A DNA stretch of 18,482 nucleotides from the NCBI GenBank assembly GCA_946623485.1, contig CAMORF010000009.1, positions 1 to 18,482 on the forward strand, given 5' to 3'. Below the pieces are notes generated by a model that was not told the origin of the DNA, did not search any database, and saw only the letters and a list, made by a program, of their open reading frames with translations. Shown here piece by piece: positions 7,338 through 15,257 of this stretch (position 1 is the stretch's first letter; each line of letters begins with the position of its first letter). The DNA comes from an uncultured Clostridia bacterium. GTDB lineage: Bacteria; Bacillota; Clostridia; Lachnospirales; Lachnospiraceae. The translations under genes and the position numbers were made by a program.

Positions 7338-8738
7338 ATGAGCGAAAAAAACGAAAAGTTTGCTCCCCTGGATGCGGTAAGCCATATAGCGGATATCGTA
7401 AACGAATCCATTTCCACAGGCAATTATTCTGCCTTAAACCGCGAGATTACGAAAGCGCTGAATGAGGCTGCGGACGCGGTGCATGATTCGATCTTCGGAA
7501 AGAAGTACTACCAGGTTGACGGGGCGAAAACCTACCGGTCTTCTACGAAAAACAGCTACCAGAATGCAAAGGACAGGAAGGGAGCGGCCGGCACCGGGCT
7601 TTATGGGCAGGCTGCATCAGAGCGCCGGGGCAGCAGTGCCCGGGCAGGGGCAGCCGCGTCCGGCGTGGCAAGCCCGTTCGGCGCGCATGTCCGGGCGATT
7701 CTCGGCACTGCGGCAACCATCTTCTGCGGGATCATTTTCACCGGAGGGATGCTGGTGGATGGAGGGCTCGGCCCAATGTCGATCTTTTTTGGCATCCTGA
7801 CTGCCTTCAGCGGCTGGAACATGGTAAAGGGGTTCAAAAAAGTTGGCCGGATCCGCAGGGCGAAGCAGATTCTGACGATGATGGAGAACCGGGATACGAT
7901 CACGATCGAGGAGATAGCGTCGGCCTTCGGCAAGAGTGAAAAATGGGTCGCGGATGACATCCAGGAGATGATCCGCGATGGCATCTTTGCGGGAAAGACC
8001 TATATGGACAAGGAAGAGACCGCGTTCATGACCAGCCATGCAGCCTATAACCAGTATCTGGAGACGATGCGTTCCTATGAAGCGCGCAGGCAGGATCAGG
8101 GCAGACAAAGCGCATTTGCCCCGGAAGATCTGAAGGAATATGCCAGGATGGAGAAGAATGCCGCAAAGCGGGAAGCGGACAGCGCGAAGGCTGCGGCACA
8201 GCTTGACAAAGAGACTGCGGAGATGGTGGAAGAAGGAAAGGCCTTCATTGCCCATATCCATCAGAAAAATGAAGAAGTTCCGGGGGAACCGTTTACCAGT
8301 AAACTCAACCGCCTGGAAGAGATTGTGACCAATATATTTGACCGCGTCGCGGCGGATCCGAAGAGCGCGCCGGATCTTCACCGGCTCATGAAGTACTATC
8401 TGCCGACCACCCAAAAGCTGGTAGATACCTACGCAACACTGGACCGGCAGCCTGTTCAGGGGGAGAACATTGAGAACGCCAAGCGGGAGATCGAGGCATC
8501 CCTCGATACCATCAATGAAGCGTTTGAGCGGTTCCTGAATCAGTTCTTCCAGTCGACGGCGTGGGATGTGTCCAGTGATATCTCGGTCATGAACCAGATG
8601 ATGCAGCAGGATGGGCTGACGGGCGGAAATGACTTTGCCCGGGCTGCCGCTGCCGCGCAGGCGGCGTCCCATGCGCGGAACGTACAGGTGCAGACAATGG
8701 GAGGCGCACAGGCGCTCGTGGCGGAAGAAGAGCAGTAG
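7338..8738 (+). CDS. XpaC-family membrane protein (5-bromo-4-chloroindolyl phosphate hydrolysis family, PF10112)
   Basis: The product has 466 residues. An N-terminal helical region (1-110), with DAVSHIADIVNESISTGNYSAL at its start by pattern, is followed by two close hydrophobic segments (about 117-140 and 144-162). Next comes a winged-helix-like stretch (about 172-230: RIRRAKQILTMM, ITIEEIASAFGKSEKWVADD), a charged coiled-coil region (about 260-310), and a C-terminal helical domain (KYYLPTTQKLVDTYATLD) typical of XpaC. The family name comes from a phosphatase-plate phenotype; an actual hydrolase activity is doubtful. In Bacillus subtilis xpaC sits with the TelA-family gene yaaN, and here the two are divergent. 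GGAAGGGAG (7322-7330) is a good ribosome site. It is likely anchored in the membrane with both ends in the cytoplasm. Confidence 0.85.
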   Translation: MSEKNEKFAPLDAVSHIADIVNESISTGNYSALNREITKALNEAADAVHDSIFGKKYYQVDGAKTYRSSTKNSYQNAKDRKGAAGTGLYGQAASERRGSSARAGAAASGVASPFGAHVRAILGTAATIFCGIIFTGGMLVDGGLGPMSIFFGILTAFSGWNMVKGFKKVGRIRRAKQILTMMENRDTITIEEIASAFGKSEKWVADDIQEMIRDGIFAGKTYMDKEETAFMTSHAAYNQYLETMRSYEARRQDQGRQSAFAPEDLKEYARMEKNAAKREADSAKAAAQLDKETAEMVEEGKAFIAHIHQKNEEVPGEPFTSKLNRLEEIVTNIFDRVAADPKSAPDLHRLMKYYLPTTQKLVDTYATLDRQPVQGENIENAKREIEASLDTINEAFERFLNQFFQSTAWDVSSDISVMNQMMQQDGLTGGNDFARAAAAAQAASHARNVQVQTMGGAQALVAEEEQ

Positions 8739-8739
8739 C

Positions 8740-8768
8740 TTGCTTCCATTTCTGTTTCGCGTTATAAT
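8740..8768 (+). promoter_or_regulatory. Predicted promoter of the zinc-ribbon membrane protein gene
   Basis: TTGCTT (8740-8745) and a perfect TATAAT (8763-8768) are separated by 17 bases. It begins right after the stop codon of the XpaC-family gene. The expected transcript start near 8775 leaves about 30 bases before the ATG at 8807. It indicates that the downstream gene can be expressed apart from the XpaC gene. Confidence 0.65.
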
Positions 8769-8806
8769 GACGCGTAGTGCCGAAACGATTCACGGGAGAA
8801 GTGAAC

Positions 8807-10531
8807 ATGAAAAGATGTATGTATTGCGGCCACGAGAACGAGGATTCCCTTGTCACATGTGCCGTATGCGGGAATAAATTGGGGGATCCTGTCCCGACAC
8901 AGGATGTGGTGATAACGATGCCATCCGGGGCAGGACAGGAGAATCTGGATTCTGGAAGCCCGGAAAGCGGGGATGGATCCGTGACGGATCAGGGCGCCGG
9001 CATGGCTGATGCGGCCTCGGCGGCCGGTTCTTCGCCGGCGGAGCTTTCCGCCGAGGGACAGAGCGCGGCGGCATCCGTCCCGTCTCAGATGGCTGGAGCG
9101 GATGGCATGGTGTCCGGCGTTTCGGACATGCCCTCCGGTACGGAACAGGCAGAAGGTTTTTCCGGCGCGGCAGGGATGGCGGCAGCCAGTATTGCAGGCG
9201 CGGCAGGCGGGCTTTTGGACGCGGCAGGCGGGAATGTGGATGGTTCCGGCCAGCCGTCCGACACGGCAGCATCCGGCAGCATTCCGGACCGTATGAGTGC
9301 CGAAGAGGAAGCGATGGTGACGCAGGAACCTGCGTTTGCCGGACAGATTCCGGTGAACAAGCAGTTTGGCGAGACAAGCCCGGCCGGACAGTTTACCGGC
9401 CAGCAGCAAGTCTATCAGCCAGACAGAACGCCGGGATACGGAGAAGACTGGCGGCAGGACGTTGGCCGCGGACAGACGTATGGCGCAAGGACGCAATATG
9501 AGGCAAGGCGGGAAGGAAAGCGTGCGCAGGGCAGCTCAAGAGAGGGCGTGACCGGCGGCAGCTATAACGGCAACGGCATCTATGGCGCATCTTCCCGCGA
9601 CCAGTATGGCAGTGCCGGATATGGTTATCGTCAGCCGCAGGGGCCTGATGCACAGAGCCAGGGCGGAAGGCGTGATTATGGAAGGCGGGAGAGTGCCGGC
9701 GGCAGCAAGATGTTCATGGTCCGCGCCCGCAAGCGTGTGAAGAGTATTGGCTTCTGGCTGATGGCATTGACTTTCACGGCGATGCTTGGCCTGAATGTCT
9801 ATAACATCTATAGTGGGAATGCGCTGCGGAACATCATGGAATCGGATGTCATGCTGGCAAACATCCTGTCACGCACCGGGACTAATTTCTTTACGCAGAT
9901 GCTGACGGAGCTTGCATCCCAGCTGGTGAAGATGGTTGTCAATGTGCAGAATATCATCGCGCAGCTCGGCAAGCCGGTGGAATTGTGCATTGCCGTGGTA
10001 TTCCTGGTGCCGAACGTGCTTTATTGCCTGGCATTGTGGCTGATGTTTTTCAGAACCGATACCAAACGGCGCCAGTTCCCGATGGGCGGATATACGCTGG
10101 CCAGGATCATGATGATCCTGAAGTTCCTGATTGCCTGCCTGGTGCTGGCGGTGGGACTGGTCATTTCCGTGTATTTTGTGGTTGTCGGGGCGCAGAGAAA
10201 GTCCGGATCCATTGATTCTTCCCTGATCCAGGGTGTGATTTTACTGGTTGTCATGATCGTGCTTTCCGTTTTTGTCGTCATGTACTATATTCAGTGGATG
10301 TTCTGTCTGAAGGTTGTGCGTGACAATGCCAAGAAGGGAACGGATCCCGGCAGGATGCCCGGTTTTGTAGTCGTCCTGTCCTTCCTTTGCACGGCGGCTT
10401 GTGTCGCGCTTATGATCCCGATGGCGCCGAATGACTATTTCGGGCTTGCCGCCCGGGGATCGGCGGCACTTTATTTCCTGGTGTCAGGCTTCTGGATCCT
10501 GATCTACAAGATCCGGGTGAAGCGCAGCTGA
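8807..10531 (+). CDS. Zinc-ribbon multi-pass membrane protein of unknown function
   Basis: The product has 574 residues from ATG 8807, which has GGGAG (8794-8798) upstream. A GTG at 8777 in the same frame would add ten residues but coincides with the predicted transcript start. Residues 4-21 form a compact zinc ribbon, CxxC-x10-CxxC (Cys4, Cys7, Cys18, Cys21). Residues 30-300 are low-complexity and rich in Gly, Ala, Ser, Pro and later Gly/Tyr/Gln/Arg, probably disordered. Five or six membrane segments follow (about 312-334, 391-415, 431-459, 473-499, 518-540, 551-570), ending in the basic tail KIRVKRS. I recognise no enzyme motif. The layout (soluble zinc ribbon, long flexible linker, membrane bundle) is common in Firmicutes envelope proteins. 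The neighbouring XpaC and L,D-transpeptidase genes suggest an envelope role, as inference only. Confidence 0.85.
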   Translation: MKRCMYCGHENEDSLVTCAVCGNKLGDPVPTQDVVITMPSGAGQENLDSGSPESGDGSVTDQGAGMADAASAAGSSPAELSAEGQSAAASVPSQMAGADGMVSGVSDMPSGTEQAEGFSGAAGMAAASIAGAAGGLLDAAGGNVDGSGQPSDTAASGSIPDRMSAEEEAMVTQEPAFAGQIPVNKQFGETSPAGQFTGQQQVYQPDRTPGYGEDWRQDVGRGQTYGARTQYEARREGKRAQGSSREGVTGGSYNGNGIYGASSRDQYGSAGYGYRQPQGPDAQSQGGRRDYGRRESAGGSKMFMVRARKRVKSIGFWLMALTFTAMLGLNVYNIYSGNALRNIMESDVMLANILSRTGTNFFTQMLTELASQLVKMVVNVQNIIAQLGKPVELCIAVVFLVPNVLYCLALWLMFFRTDTKRRQFPMGGYTLARIMMILKFLIACLVLAVGLVISVYFVVVGAQRKSGSIDSSLIQGVILLVVMIVLSVFVVMYYIQWMFCLKVVRDNAKKGTDPGRMPGFVVVLSFLCTAACVALMIPMAPNDYFGLAARGSAALYFLVSGFWILIYKIRVKRS

Positions 10532-10674
10532 CGGGGAATTGTGATCGATTTGAGATGGACGTTGCGGACGTTGCGTTAAGTGATCGGATGAAGCGCCAGG
10601 CAGGATTCAAGGCAGGACTCCAGGAAACGGATCCGGCGCGGAATGGAAGCAATGGAATTGAAGAGATGGCGTAG

Positions 10675-10706
10675 ATCGCCGGGCTTTTGCCCGGCGATTG
10701 CCTTGT
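10675..10706 (+). terminator. Hairpin, probable terminator after the zinc-ribbon gene
   Basis: A perfect 10-bp GC-rich stem, ATCGCCGGGC (10675-10684) with GCCCGGCGAT (10689-10698), closes a TTTT loop. The tail TGCCTTGT is only weakly U-rich. It lies 143 bases after the stop of the upstream gene and just before the promoter of the next one, a place fitting a terminator. The 10532-10674 stretch holds no convincing gene. Confidence 0.6.
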
Positions 10707-10743
10707 TACAAAAGTCTTAATAATAATTTTCCTGAAATCTGTG

Positions 10744-10772
10744 GTGACGGATGGTGGGGATGGTGATATAGT
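10744..10772 (+). promoter_or_regulatory. Predicted extended -10 promoter of the first L,D-transpeptidase gene
   Basis: GTGACG (10744-10749) and TATAGT (10767-10772) are separated by 17 bases, with TG one base before the -10 box (TGATATAGT). The transcript start would be near 10779, giving a leader of about 40 bases to the TTG at 10818. This argues against the more upstream TTG at 10785 as start codon. Confidence 0.5.
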
Positions 10773-10817
10773 CTGTTTACAGTTTTGGAATCAGGGGAAA
10801 AACAGGGGGAAAACACC

Positions 10818-12242
10818 TTGGCTAAGATCATGAGATGGATTCTCGGCATTGCAGTCGCATTGCTTGTTGTGATTATCGCTGTTTCCTGCTTCTATTTACG
10901 CAGGGAGTGGGATCGGACGACTTTTTTTGAATCTACGACAATCAATGGATATAACGTGTCGGGGAAGAAACCGGAAGAGGTTTTAACTCTTTTGAAGGAT
11001 GAGTATACGAAGGCGAATGTTCTGGTGACGGAAGGAGGCCGGCAGGAGGCGCAGTGGACGCTGGCCCAGGTCGGTTATACCATCGATGAGGATGCATTGA
11101 TGTCCGGGATTGAGGATGCGTTTGGGAAGCAGAAGAGCTCGATCCCGGTGCTGCTGGACTCTTTGATGAATGGCAATTCGTTCGAGATCGATGTACCGTT
11201 CCAGTTTGATCCTCAGGTGCTTTCCTCCACTGTCACGGTAGCGTCATTTGCGGATGCCCGGGTTGAGAACGTGGATGCGAAGATCGTCTATGATCAGGCT
11301 GCGAAGCATTATTCGATTACGCCTGAAGTGCAGGGAACCCTGCTGAATGATTCTGATATCAGGCAGCTGGTGCAGCAATCGGTCGACGCGGTGATTGGCG
11401 GGACCGAGCCGGAGCCGGATATCACCATAGCGATTCCCGAATCGTACTATATCGTTCCGTCTGTCTTATCGACGGATCCGGATATGAACCTGAAAGTCAA
11501 TACATTTAATGCCTATGATAAAGCTGTCATCACTTATGTCTTCGGGGAGGAGAAGATCGTCCTGGACTGGAATACCATCTGTGACTGGGTGATGTTTGAG
11601 GGCGGTCAGGGATACTTGAGCGAAGAAAAGATCCGTGAATACGTCATGGGGCTTGCCGGGAATTACAATACCATCTATTATCAGCGCTCTTTCCATACCA
11701 CAGGCGGGAATGATATTGTTTTTTCGGAGAGTGACAACAATTACGGATACCTGATTGATGAGGAAGGGGAGTACGCGCAGCTGCTTGCGGATATTCAGGC
11801 AAATACGCAGACGGAACGGGAACCGGTGTATGCATATTCCGGCATCGGCAGGCACGGCAGGGATGATATGGCATCTTATGTGGAGGTGTCGATCGGCGCT
11901 CAGCATCTGTGGTTTTATAAGGAATACCAGCTCGTGTATGAGACGGATGTCGTTACCGGCTGTATTGCGAAGAATACCCCGACACAGACGGGTATCTTTC
12001 CGATTGCGTACAAGGAAAGCCCGGCTACGCTGATCCCGTCCAACGAAACCAATGGCACGAAGGTTCAGTACTGGATGCCGTTTTTCGACGGACAGGGGCT
12101 TCATGACGCTACATGGAGGTCAGCGTTTGGCGGCCAGATCTATCAGACCAATGGATCTCATGGGTGCGTCAATATGCCGTATTCCGCTGCGGAATACATT
12201 TTTAATAACGCTGAAACCGGGACTCCGGTGGTCTTGTATTGA
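10818..12242 (+). CDS. Membrane-anchored L,D-transpeptidase (YkuD) with PG-binding stalk, first copy
   Basis: Builds 3-3 cross-links in peptidoglycan, or attaches groups to it, outside the membrane. I chose TTG 10818 because AGGGGG (10804-10809) lies eight bases before it, whereas ATG 10830 is too far from that site. The product then has 474 residues. An uncleaved anchor segment lies at about residues 7-27, followed by an all-extracellular stalk (about 30-330) resembling the PG_binding_4 domains that precede YkuD in Clostridia. The catalytic domain runs from about 345 to 474, with YVEVSIGAQHLWFYKEYQL, VTGCIAKNTPTQTGIF, His429 (GLHDATW), and SHGCVNMP with His448 and nucleophile Cys450. All catalytic residues are present. 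The C-terminus TPVVLY is the usual family end. A second family member follows 235 bases downstream. Confidence 0.9.
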   Translation: MAKIMRWILGIAVALLVVIIAVSCFYLRREWDRTTFFESTTINGYNVSGKKPEEVLTLLKDEYTKANVLVTEGGRQEAQWTLAQVGYTIDEDALMSGIEDAFGKQKSSIPVLLDSLMNGNSFEIDVPFQFDPQVLSSTVTVASFADARVENVDAKIVYDQAAKHYSITPEVQGTLLNDSDIRQLVQQSVDAVIGGTEPEPDITIAIPESYYIVPSVLSTDPDMNLKVNTFNAYDKAVITYVFGEEKIVLDWNTICDWVMFEGGQGYLSEEKIREYVMGLAGNYNTIYYQRSFHTTGGNDIVFSESDNNYGYLIDEEGEYAQLLADIQANTQTEREPVYAYSGIGRHGRDDMASYVEVSIGAQHLWFYKEYQLVYETDVVTGCIAKNTPTQTGIFPIAYKESPATLIPSNETNGTKVQYWMPFFDGQGLHDATWRSAFGGQIYQTNGSHGCVNMPYSAAEYIFNNAETGTPVVLY

Positions 12243-12345
12243 TTGTTTGCAAATTGTTAATAAGTGGAAAACTTTGTGGATATGGCGTGGGTAAGGATGT
12301 GCAAAACAGGTGCATAACTTTTTGGAAAAACCATACGCTTTGCAA

Positions 12346-12373
12346 TTGAATTTCCGAAATGATTCGATATAAT
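12346..12373 (+). promoter_or_regulatory. Predicted promoter of the second L,D-transpeptidase gene
   Basis: TTGAAT (12346-12351) and a perfect TATAAT (12368-12373) are separated by 16 bases in the AT-rich 12243-12477 gap. The leader would be about 98 bases. No clear terminator for the preceding gene is seen in this gap, so some co-transcription is possible. Confidence 0.55.
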
Positions 12374-12477
12374 AAATTTTATAATCATACCTGTAATAAA
12401 ACTGTATCTGATTCACAGGGGAGCTGGATCGGCTGTAAGGGCGGCCGTGCCAGTGTGATACTAGTAAGGGGCAGCAG

Positions 12478-14835
12478 ATGAATAGGGGCAATCTGGCGGA
12501 GGATCCGAAGGCGGGTCTGTCGTCGTCGAGCCGTTATTCCCGTGACGGCGGAGAGAAGAATTCTCTCCTGTATGTTGACAGCAGCGCGGTCAGAAAAGAG
12601 CGCAGGGCTGCAGAGCGAAGAGCGGGGAAAGCGGGAATCGCGATTTCGGGCAATCACAATTCCAAAGGTAAGAAGAGCGTCGGGCGCGGACTTACTGACA
12701 GCCATATGGACAGGCTGGAGGTAGGGAGCGACGGACGCTTATTTCAGGTTAAGGAAAATACTGCCGCTGATGCTGCTTCCAGGCAAAGTACGCAGAGTAC
12801 GGCTCCTGCGCAGAATCCGGAGAAGCATATGAGTGCATCGGGTTCTGTACCCGGTGCTGTTTCTGTGCGAAAAAAACCGGTTATTTCAGACAAAACGGCT
12901 GCAAGGGTGGAGGAAGCAGACGGCGCCGCATCCGGGATAGACACTGCAAGGCGAAAGAGCGACGCGAATGGAATCCGTCCGGCAATCACGGAGCGGATCC
13001 TGACAAAGCAGCAGGAGGAAGCTCTGACTGCGCGGCAGGAAGAGAAGTCTTCTGTCACGAATGGACAGCAGGATGGGATGAAGCCAGGGCCGCAGGAAGA
13101 GATCCATCCTCAGCAGCAGGATGGATCAGCGAAGACCGGGCAGATGAGCAAGCCGGACCGGGATTATCTGTCGAAAGGGAACCCGCTTCTGAAGCTAAAC
13201 CCTCCTGCAACAGCGGAGGGATCCACTCCATCGGGCGGAGCCAGAGGATTCATCCGGCGTTTCCGGATTCCGATCATTGCGGGAGTCCTCGCGGCCGCGT
13301 CAGTGGTATATGGCTATACTGCATGGCATTACAGAAACCGGTTTTATCCCGGGACGGAATTCTTTGGGATTCCGGCCGCTGAGATGTCTGTGTATGATGT
13401 GAAGGCCGCTGTCAAAGCGAAAGTGGATTCTTACAGTTTGGAGCTCATTACAAGAAAACCGCCGGAAGAAAAGACCACAAACGTGTCTGAGGACAATATC
13501 ATTACGGCGGGAGATGTCGGCATGACCTACCGGGATAACGGCGAGATCGATCGGGCGATGAAAAACCAGAAGGTCTGGGCGTGGCCGGTGATGATGATCG
13601 CTCAGATGATCGGAAAGGGAGATTCGGTCCTTGAAACGTCCTACCAGGATCAGATGGCTTCAGATGCAGTCGACCGCCTTCCATGCATGCAGAAGGAGAA
13701 CATGATTGCGCCCCAGGATGCGCAGGTGATCCTGACGGACGATGGCGCAACGGTGAAGACGGAGGTTTATGGGACGACGCTGAACGCAGAGAAGACACAT
13801 GCGGCAGTCCGGAACGCGTTGGACAAAGGGACAACGAGGATTGACCTGGATGATCTCGGGCTGTATGAGAACCCGAAGGTCTTTAGCAGTGACCTTAGCC
13901 TGATGACAGAAGCGATGGCGATGAACAAGGTTCTTGGCGCAAAGGTTCTCATGAGGTTCGGCAGCCGGACAGAAGTGATGAATTCCGAGGTGATTGCGGA
14001 TTTCCTTGATAAGAAGGGAAGCTCCTATGTCCTGAATGAGGAGAAGCTTCGGGAATATGTGTCGAAGCTTGCTCAGAAATATGATACTTGCCTGCAGGAG
14101 CGCATTTTTTATACAAGCATCGGGACCAAGATGACACTGGAAGCGGGTGTGGGTGATTATGGCTGGATTCTGGATCAGGAAGCAACCTATGAGAAGCTCC
14201 TGGAAGCAATCCGCGGCCAGAAGAAGATCACGATGGATCCGGTTTACACCCAGGAAGCTTACTGCCGGGATGCCAATGATATCGGTGATACCTATGTTGA
14301 GATCAGCCTGACCAACCAGACGATGTGGTTTTACAAGAAGGGACGGCTGGTGGTTGAGACACCGGTTGTTACCGGGAATCCCTATGCCGGCCATGAGACG
14401 CCCTCCGGCGGAGTCTGGTCCTTGAAAGGCAGGATGCGCAACCAGACGCTGAGCGGGCAGGGCTATTCGACACCGGTCGATTACTGGATGCCCTTTAATG
14501 GCGGCGTAGGAATTCATGACCTGCAAAGCCGGGCGTGGTTCGGAGGCAGCATCTATCTGGGAGGAGGATCCCACGGCTGCATCAATACGCCTCTGTCGGC
14601 AGTGAAATTGATCTACGACCAGATTGAAGAAGGCGTTCCGGTCATTGTGTACAAGGATGAATCCGAGAAGGCGCTTTCCCTTGTCACAGGGCCGACTGAC
14701 GTTCAGACGGCCAACGCGCAGATCGAGGAAACCTTTGGTACGGTGGAAGACGATGGGATCGGATCCATCGTATCCTGGTCCAGATCACAGCGATGGCAGC
14801 CACAGGCAGCATCTGCCGGAACAACTGCGTCATAA
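12478..14835 (+). CDS. Membrane-anchored L,D-transpeptidase (YkuD) with long disordered cytoplasmic N-terminus, second copy
   Basis: Peptidoglycan L,D-transpeptidase of 785 residues, much longer than the first copy. AAGGGG (12466-12471) supports ATG 12478. Residues 1-258 are hydrophilic and low-complexity, rich in Ser, Gln, Lys, Arg and Ala, and should remain in the cytoplasm. RFRR-type basic residues precede a single membrane segment (about 263-283). A stalk similar to PG_binding_4 domains follows (about 290-595). The catalytic domain (about 600-735) has YVEISLTNQTMWFYKKGRL, VVTGNPYAGHETPSGGVWSL, His680 (GIHDLQS), and SHGCINTP with His699 and nucleophile Cys701. About 50 further residues after VPVIVYKDE form a polar tail. 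The active site is intact. It is a paralogue of the preceding gene, with shared stalk and catalytic patterns but a different N-terminus and tail. Confidence 0.9.
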   Translation: MNRGNLAEDPKAGLSSSSRYSRDGGEKNSLLYVDSSAVRKERRAAERRAGKAGIAISGNHNSKGKKSVGRGLTDSHMDRLEVGSDGRLFQVKENTAADAASRQSTQSTAPAQNPEKHMSASGSVPGAVSVRKKPVISDKTAARVEEADGAASGIDTARRKSDANGIRPAITERILTKQQEEALTARQEEKSSVTNGQQDGMKPGPQEEIHPQQQDGSAKTGQMSKPDRDYLSKGNPLLKLNPPATAEGSTPSGGARGFIRRFRIPIIAGVLAAASVVYGYTAWHYRNRFYPGTEFFGIPAAEMSVYDVKAAVKAKVDSYSLELITRKPPEEKTTNVSEDNIITAGDVGMTYRDNGEIDRAMKNQKVWAWPVMMIAQMIGKGDSVLETSYQDQMASDAVDRLPCMQKENMIAPQDAQVILTDDGATVKTEVYGTTLNAEKTHAAVRNALDKGTTRIDLDDLGLYENPKVFSSDLSLMTEAMAMNKVLGAKVLMRFGSRTEVMNSEVIADFLDKKGSSYVLNEEKLREYVSKLAQKYDTCLQERIFYTSIGTKMTLEAGVGDYGWILDQEATYEKLLEAIRGQKKITMDPVYTQEAYCRDANDIGDTYVEISLTNQTMWFYKKGRLVVETPVVTGNPYAGHETPSGGVWSLKGRMRNQTLSGQGYSTPVDYWMPFNGGVGIHDLQSRAWFGGSIYLGGGSHGCINTPLSAVKLIYDQIEEGVPVIVYKDESEKALSLVTGPTDVQTANAQIEETFGTVEDDGIGSIVSWSRSQRWQPQAASAGTTAS

Positions 14836-14890
14836 TTGGGACGGCAGGTTTACGGCGTTACATAATAGACATGATTCGGCACCCTACTGA

Positions 14891-14979
14891 AATTGCCCGA
14901 TTCCGGGACGGTACACGATTGTACGGAATCACCCGGGCAATTCCAGGGGCGGCAAAGGATATGTTCCTGCCTTGCCGCC
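14891..14979 (+). terminator. Two tandem hairpins after the second L,D-transpeptidase gene
   Basis: Hairpin 1 pairs AATTGCCCG (14891-14899) with CGGGCAATT (14934-14942), nine perfect pairs, with further partial pairing inside (TTCCG with CGGAA, GTAC with GTAC). Hairpin 2 pairs GGCGGCAAAGG (14948-14958) with CCTTGCCGCC (14970-14979), ten pairs with one bulged A. Neither is followed by a U-run, so they may stop transcription poorly or act as 3'-end stabilisers. The pairing is seen; the terminator role is inferred from position. Confidence 0.4.
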
Positions 14980-15123
14980 TGCAATGAGGAATGTATGGCA
15001 TTCTGAATCCGGGGTGCTGAATCATTGTGGTAGAATTTTCAGAACATATTGACAGATCGACAAATATCGATGAAAAGAGACGCAATTTCCGTCATCATCA
15101 TAATCGGCCGGAGGTGGATTGAC

Positions 15124-15168
15124 ATGAGTATGGATATCATCGATCTGAATAGATTGGTCCGGGGATAG
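15124..15168 (+). CDS. Possible 14-codon leader ORF upstream of the ArsR-like gene
   Basis: ATG 15124 is preceded by GGAGG (15110-15114) at a nine-base gap, a better ribosome site than many real genes here have. It reads MSMDIIDLNRLVRG and stops at TAG. Most of it lies in the first of the three 35-bp repeats. It could be a regulatory leader peptide or a chance ORF; no family is recognisable. Confidence 0.25.
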   Translation: MSMDIIDLNRLVRG

Positions 15169-15238
15169 CTGCTATTGATCTGAATGGACTGGTCCGGGGA
15201 TAGATATCATCGATCTGAATGGATTGATTTGAGCATAG
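15134..15238 (+). repeat. Three 35-bp tandem repeats in the leader of the ArsR-like gene
   Basis: Units lie at 15134-15168, 15169-15203 and 15204-15238, head to tail with no spacer. Shared core: GATCTGAATGGAtTGGTCC and GGGGATAG, with unit 2 altered at the start and unit 3 at the end (GATTTGAGCATAG). Units 1 and 3 begin with ATATCATC. The array ends 19 bases before the ATG of the ArsR-like gene. The lack of spacers rules out CRISPR. The position suits repressor-binding iterons or a structured leader; this is inference. Confidence 0.7.
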
Positions 15239-15257
15239 ATTATAAGGGGAGAGCAGT

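Larger units (their letters stand above)
14836..15257 (+). other. 422-bp gap with hairpins, tandem repeats and a possible leader ORF
   Basis: The stretch holds two consecutive hairpins (14891-14979), possible promoter pieces (an extended -10-like TGGTAGAAT at 15028-15036 and a TTGACA at 15049-15054 without a good -10 partner), a short ORF with a good ribosome site at 15124-15168, and three 35-bp tandem repeats (15134-15238). No longer gene is supported. I could not settle which promoter drives the ArsR-like gene. Confidence 0.5.

Noticed and set aside
10555..10674. 39-codon ORF ending right at the 10675 hairpin
   Set aside because: It has no usable ribosome site and no recognisable composition or family; its stop beside the hairpin is probably chance.
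10785..10817. Upstream TTG start for the first L,D-transpeptidase
   Set aside because: It lies only a few bases from the predicted transcript start and lacks a ribosome site; TTG 10818 has AGGGGG at good spacing.
12270..12290. DnaA-box-like sequence (minus strand ATATCCACA) near 12275
   Set aside because: A single near-match in an AT-rich gap without a cluster of boxes or dnaA/dnaN neighbours; not an origin.
15134..15238. Possible CRISPR array
   Set aside because: The 35-bp units are directly adjacent with no spacers, only three in number, and no cas genes are present.
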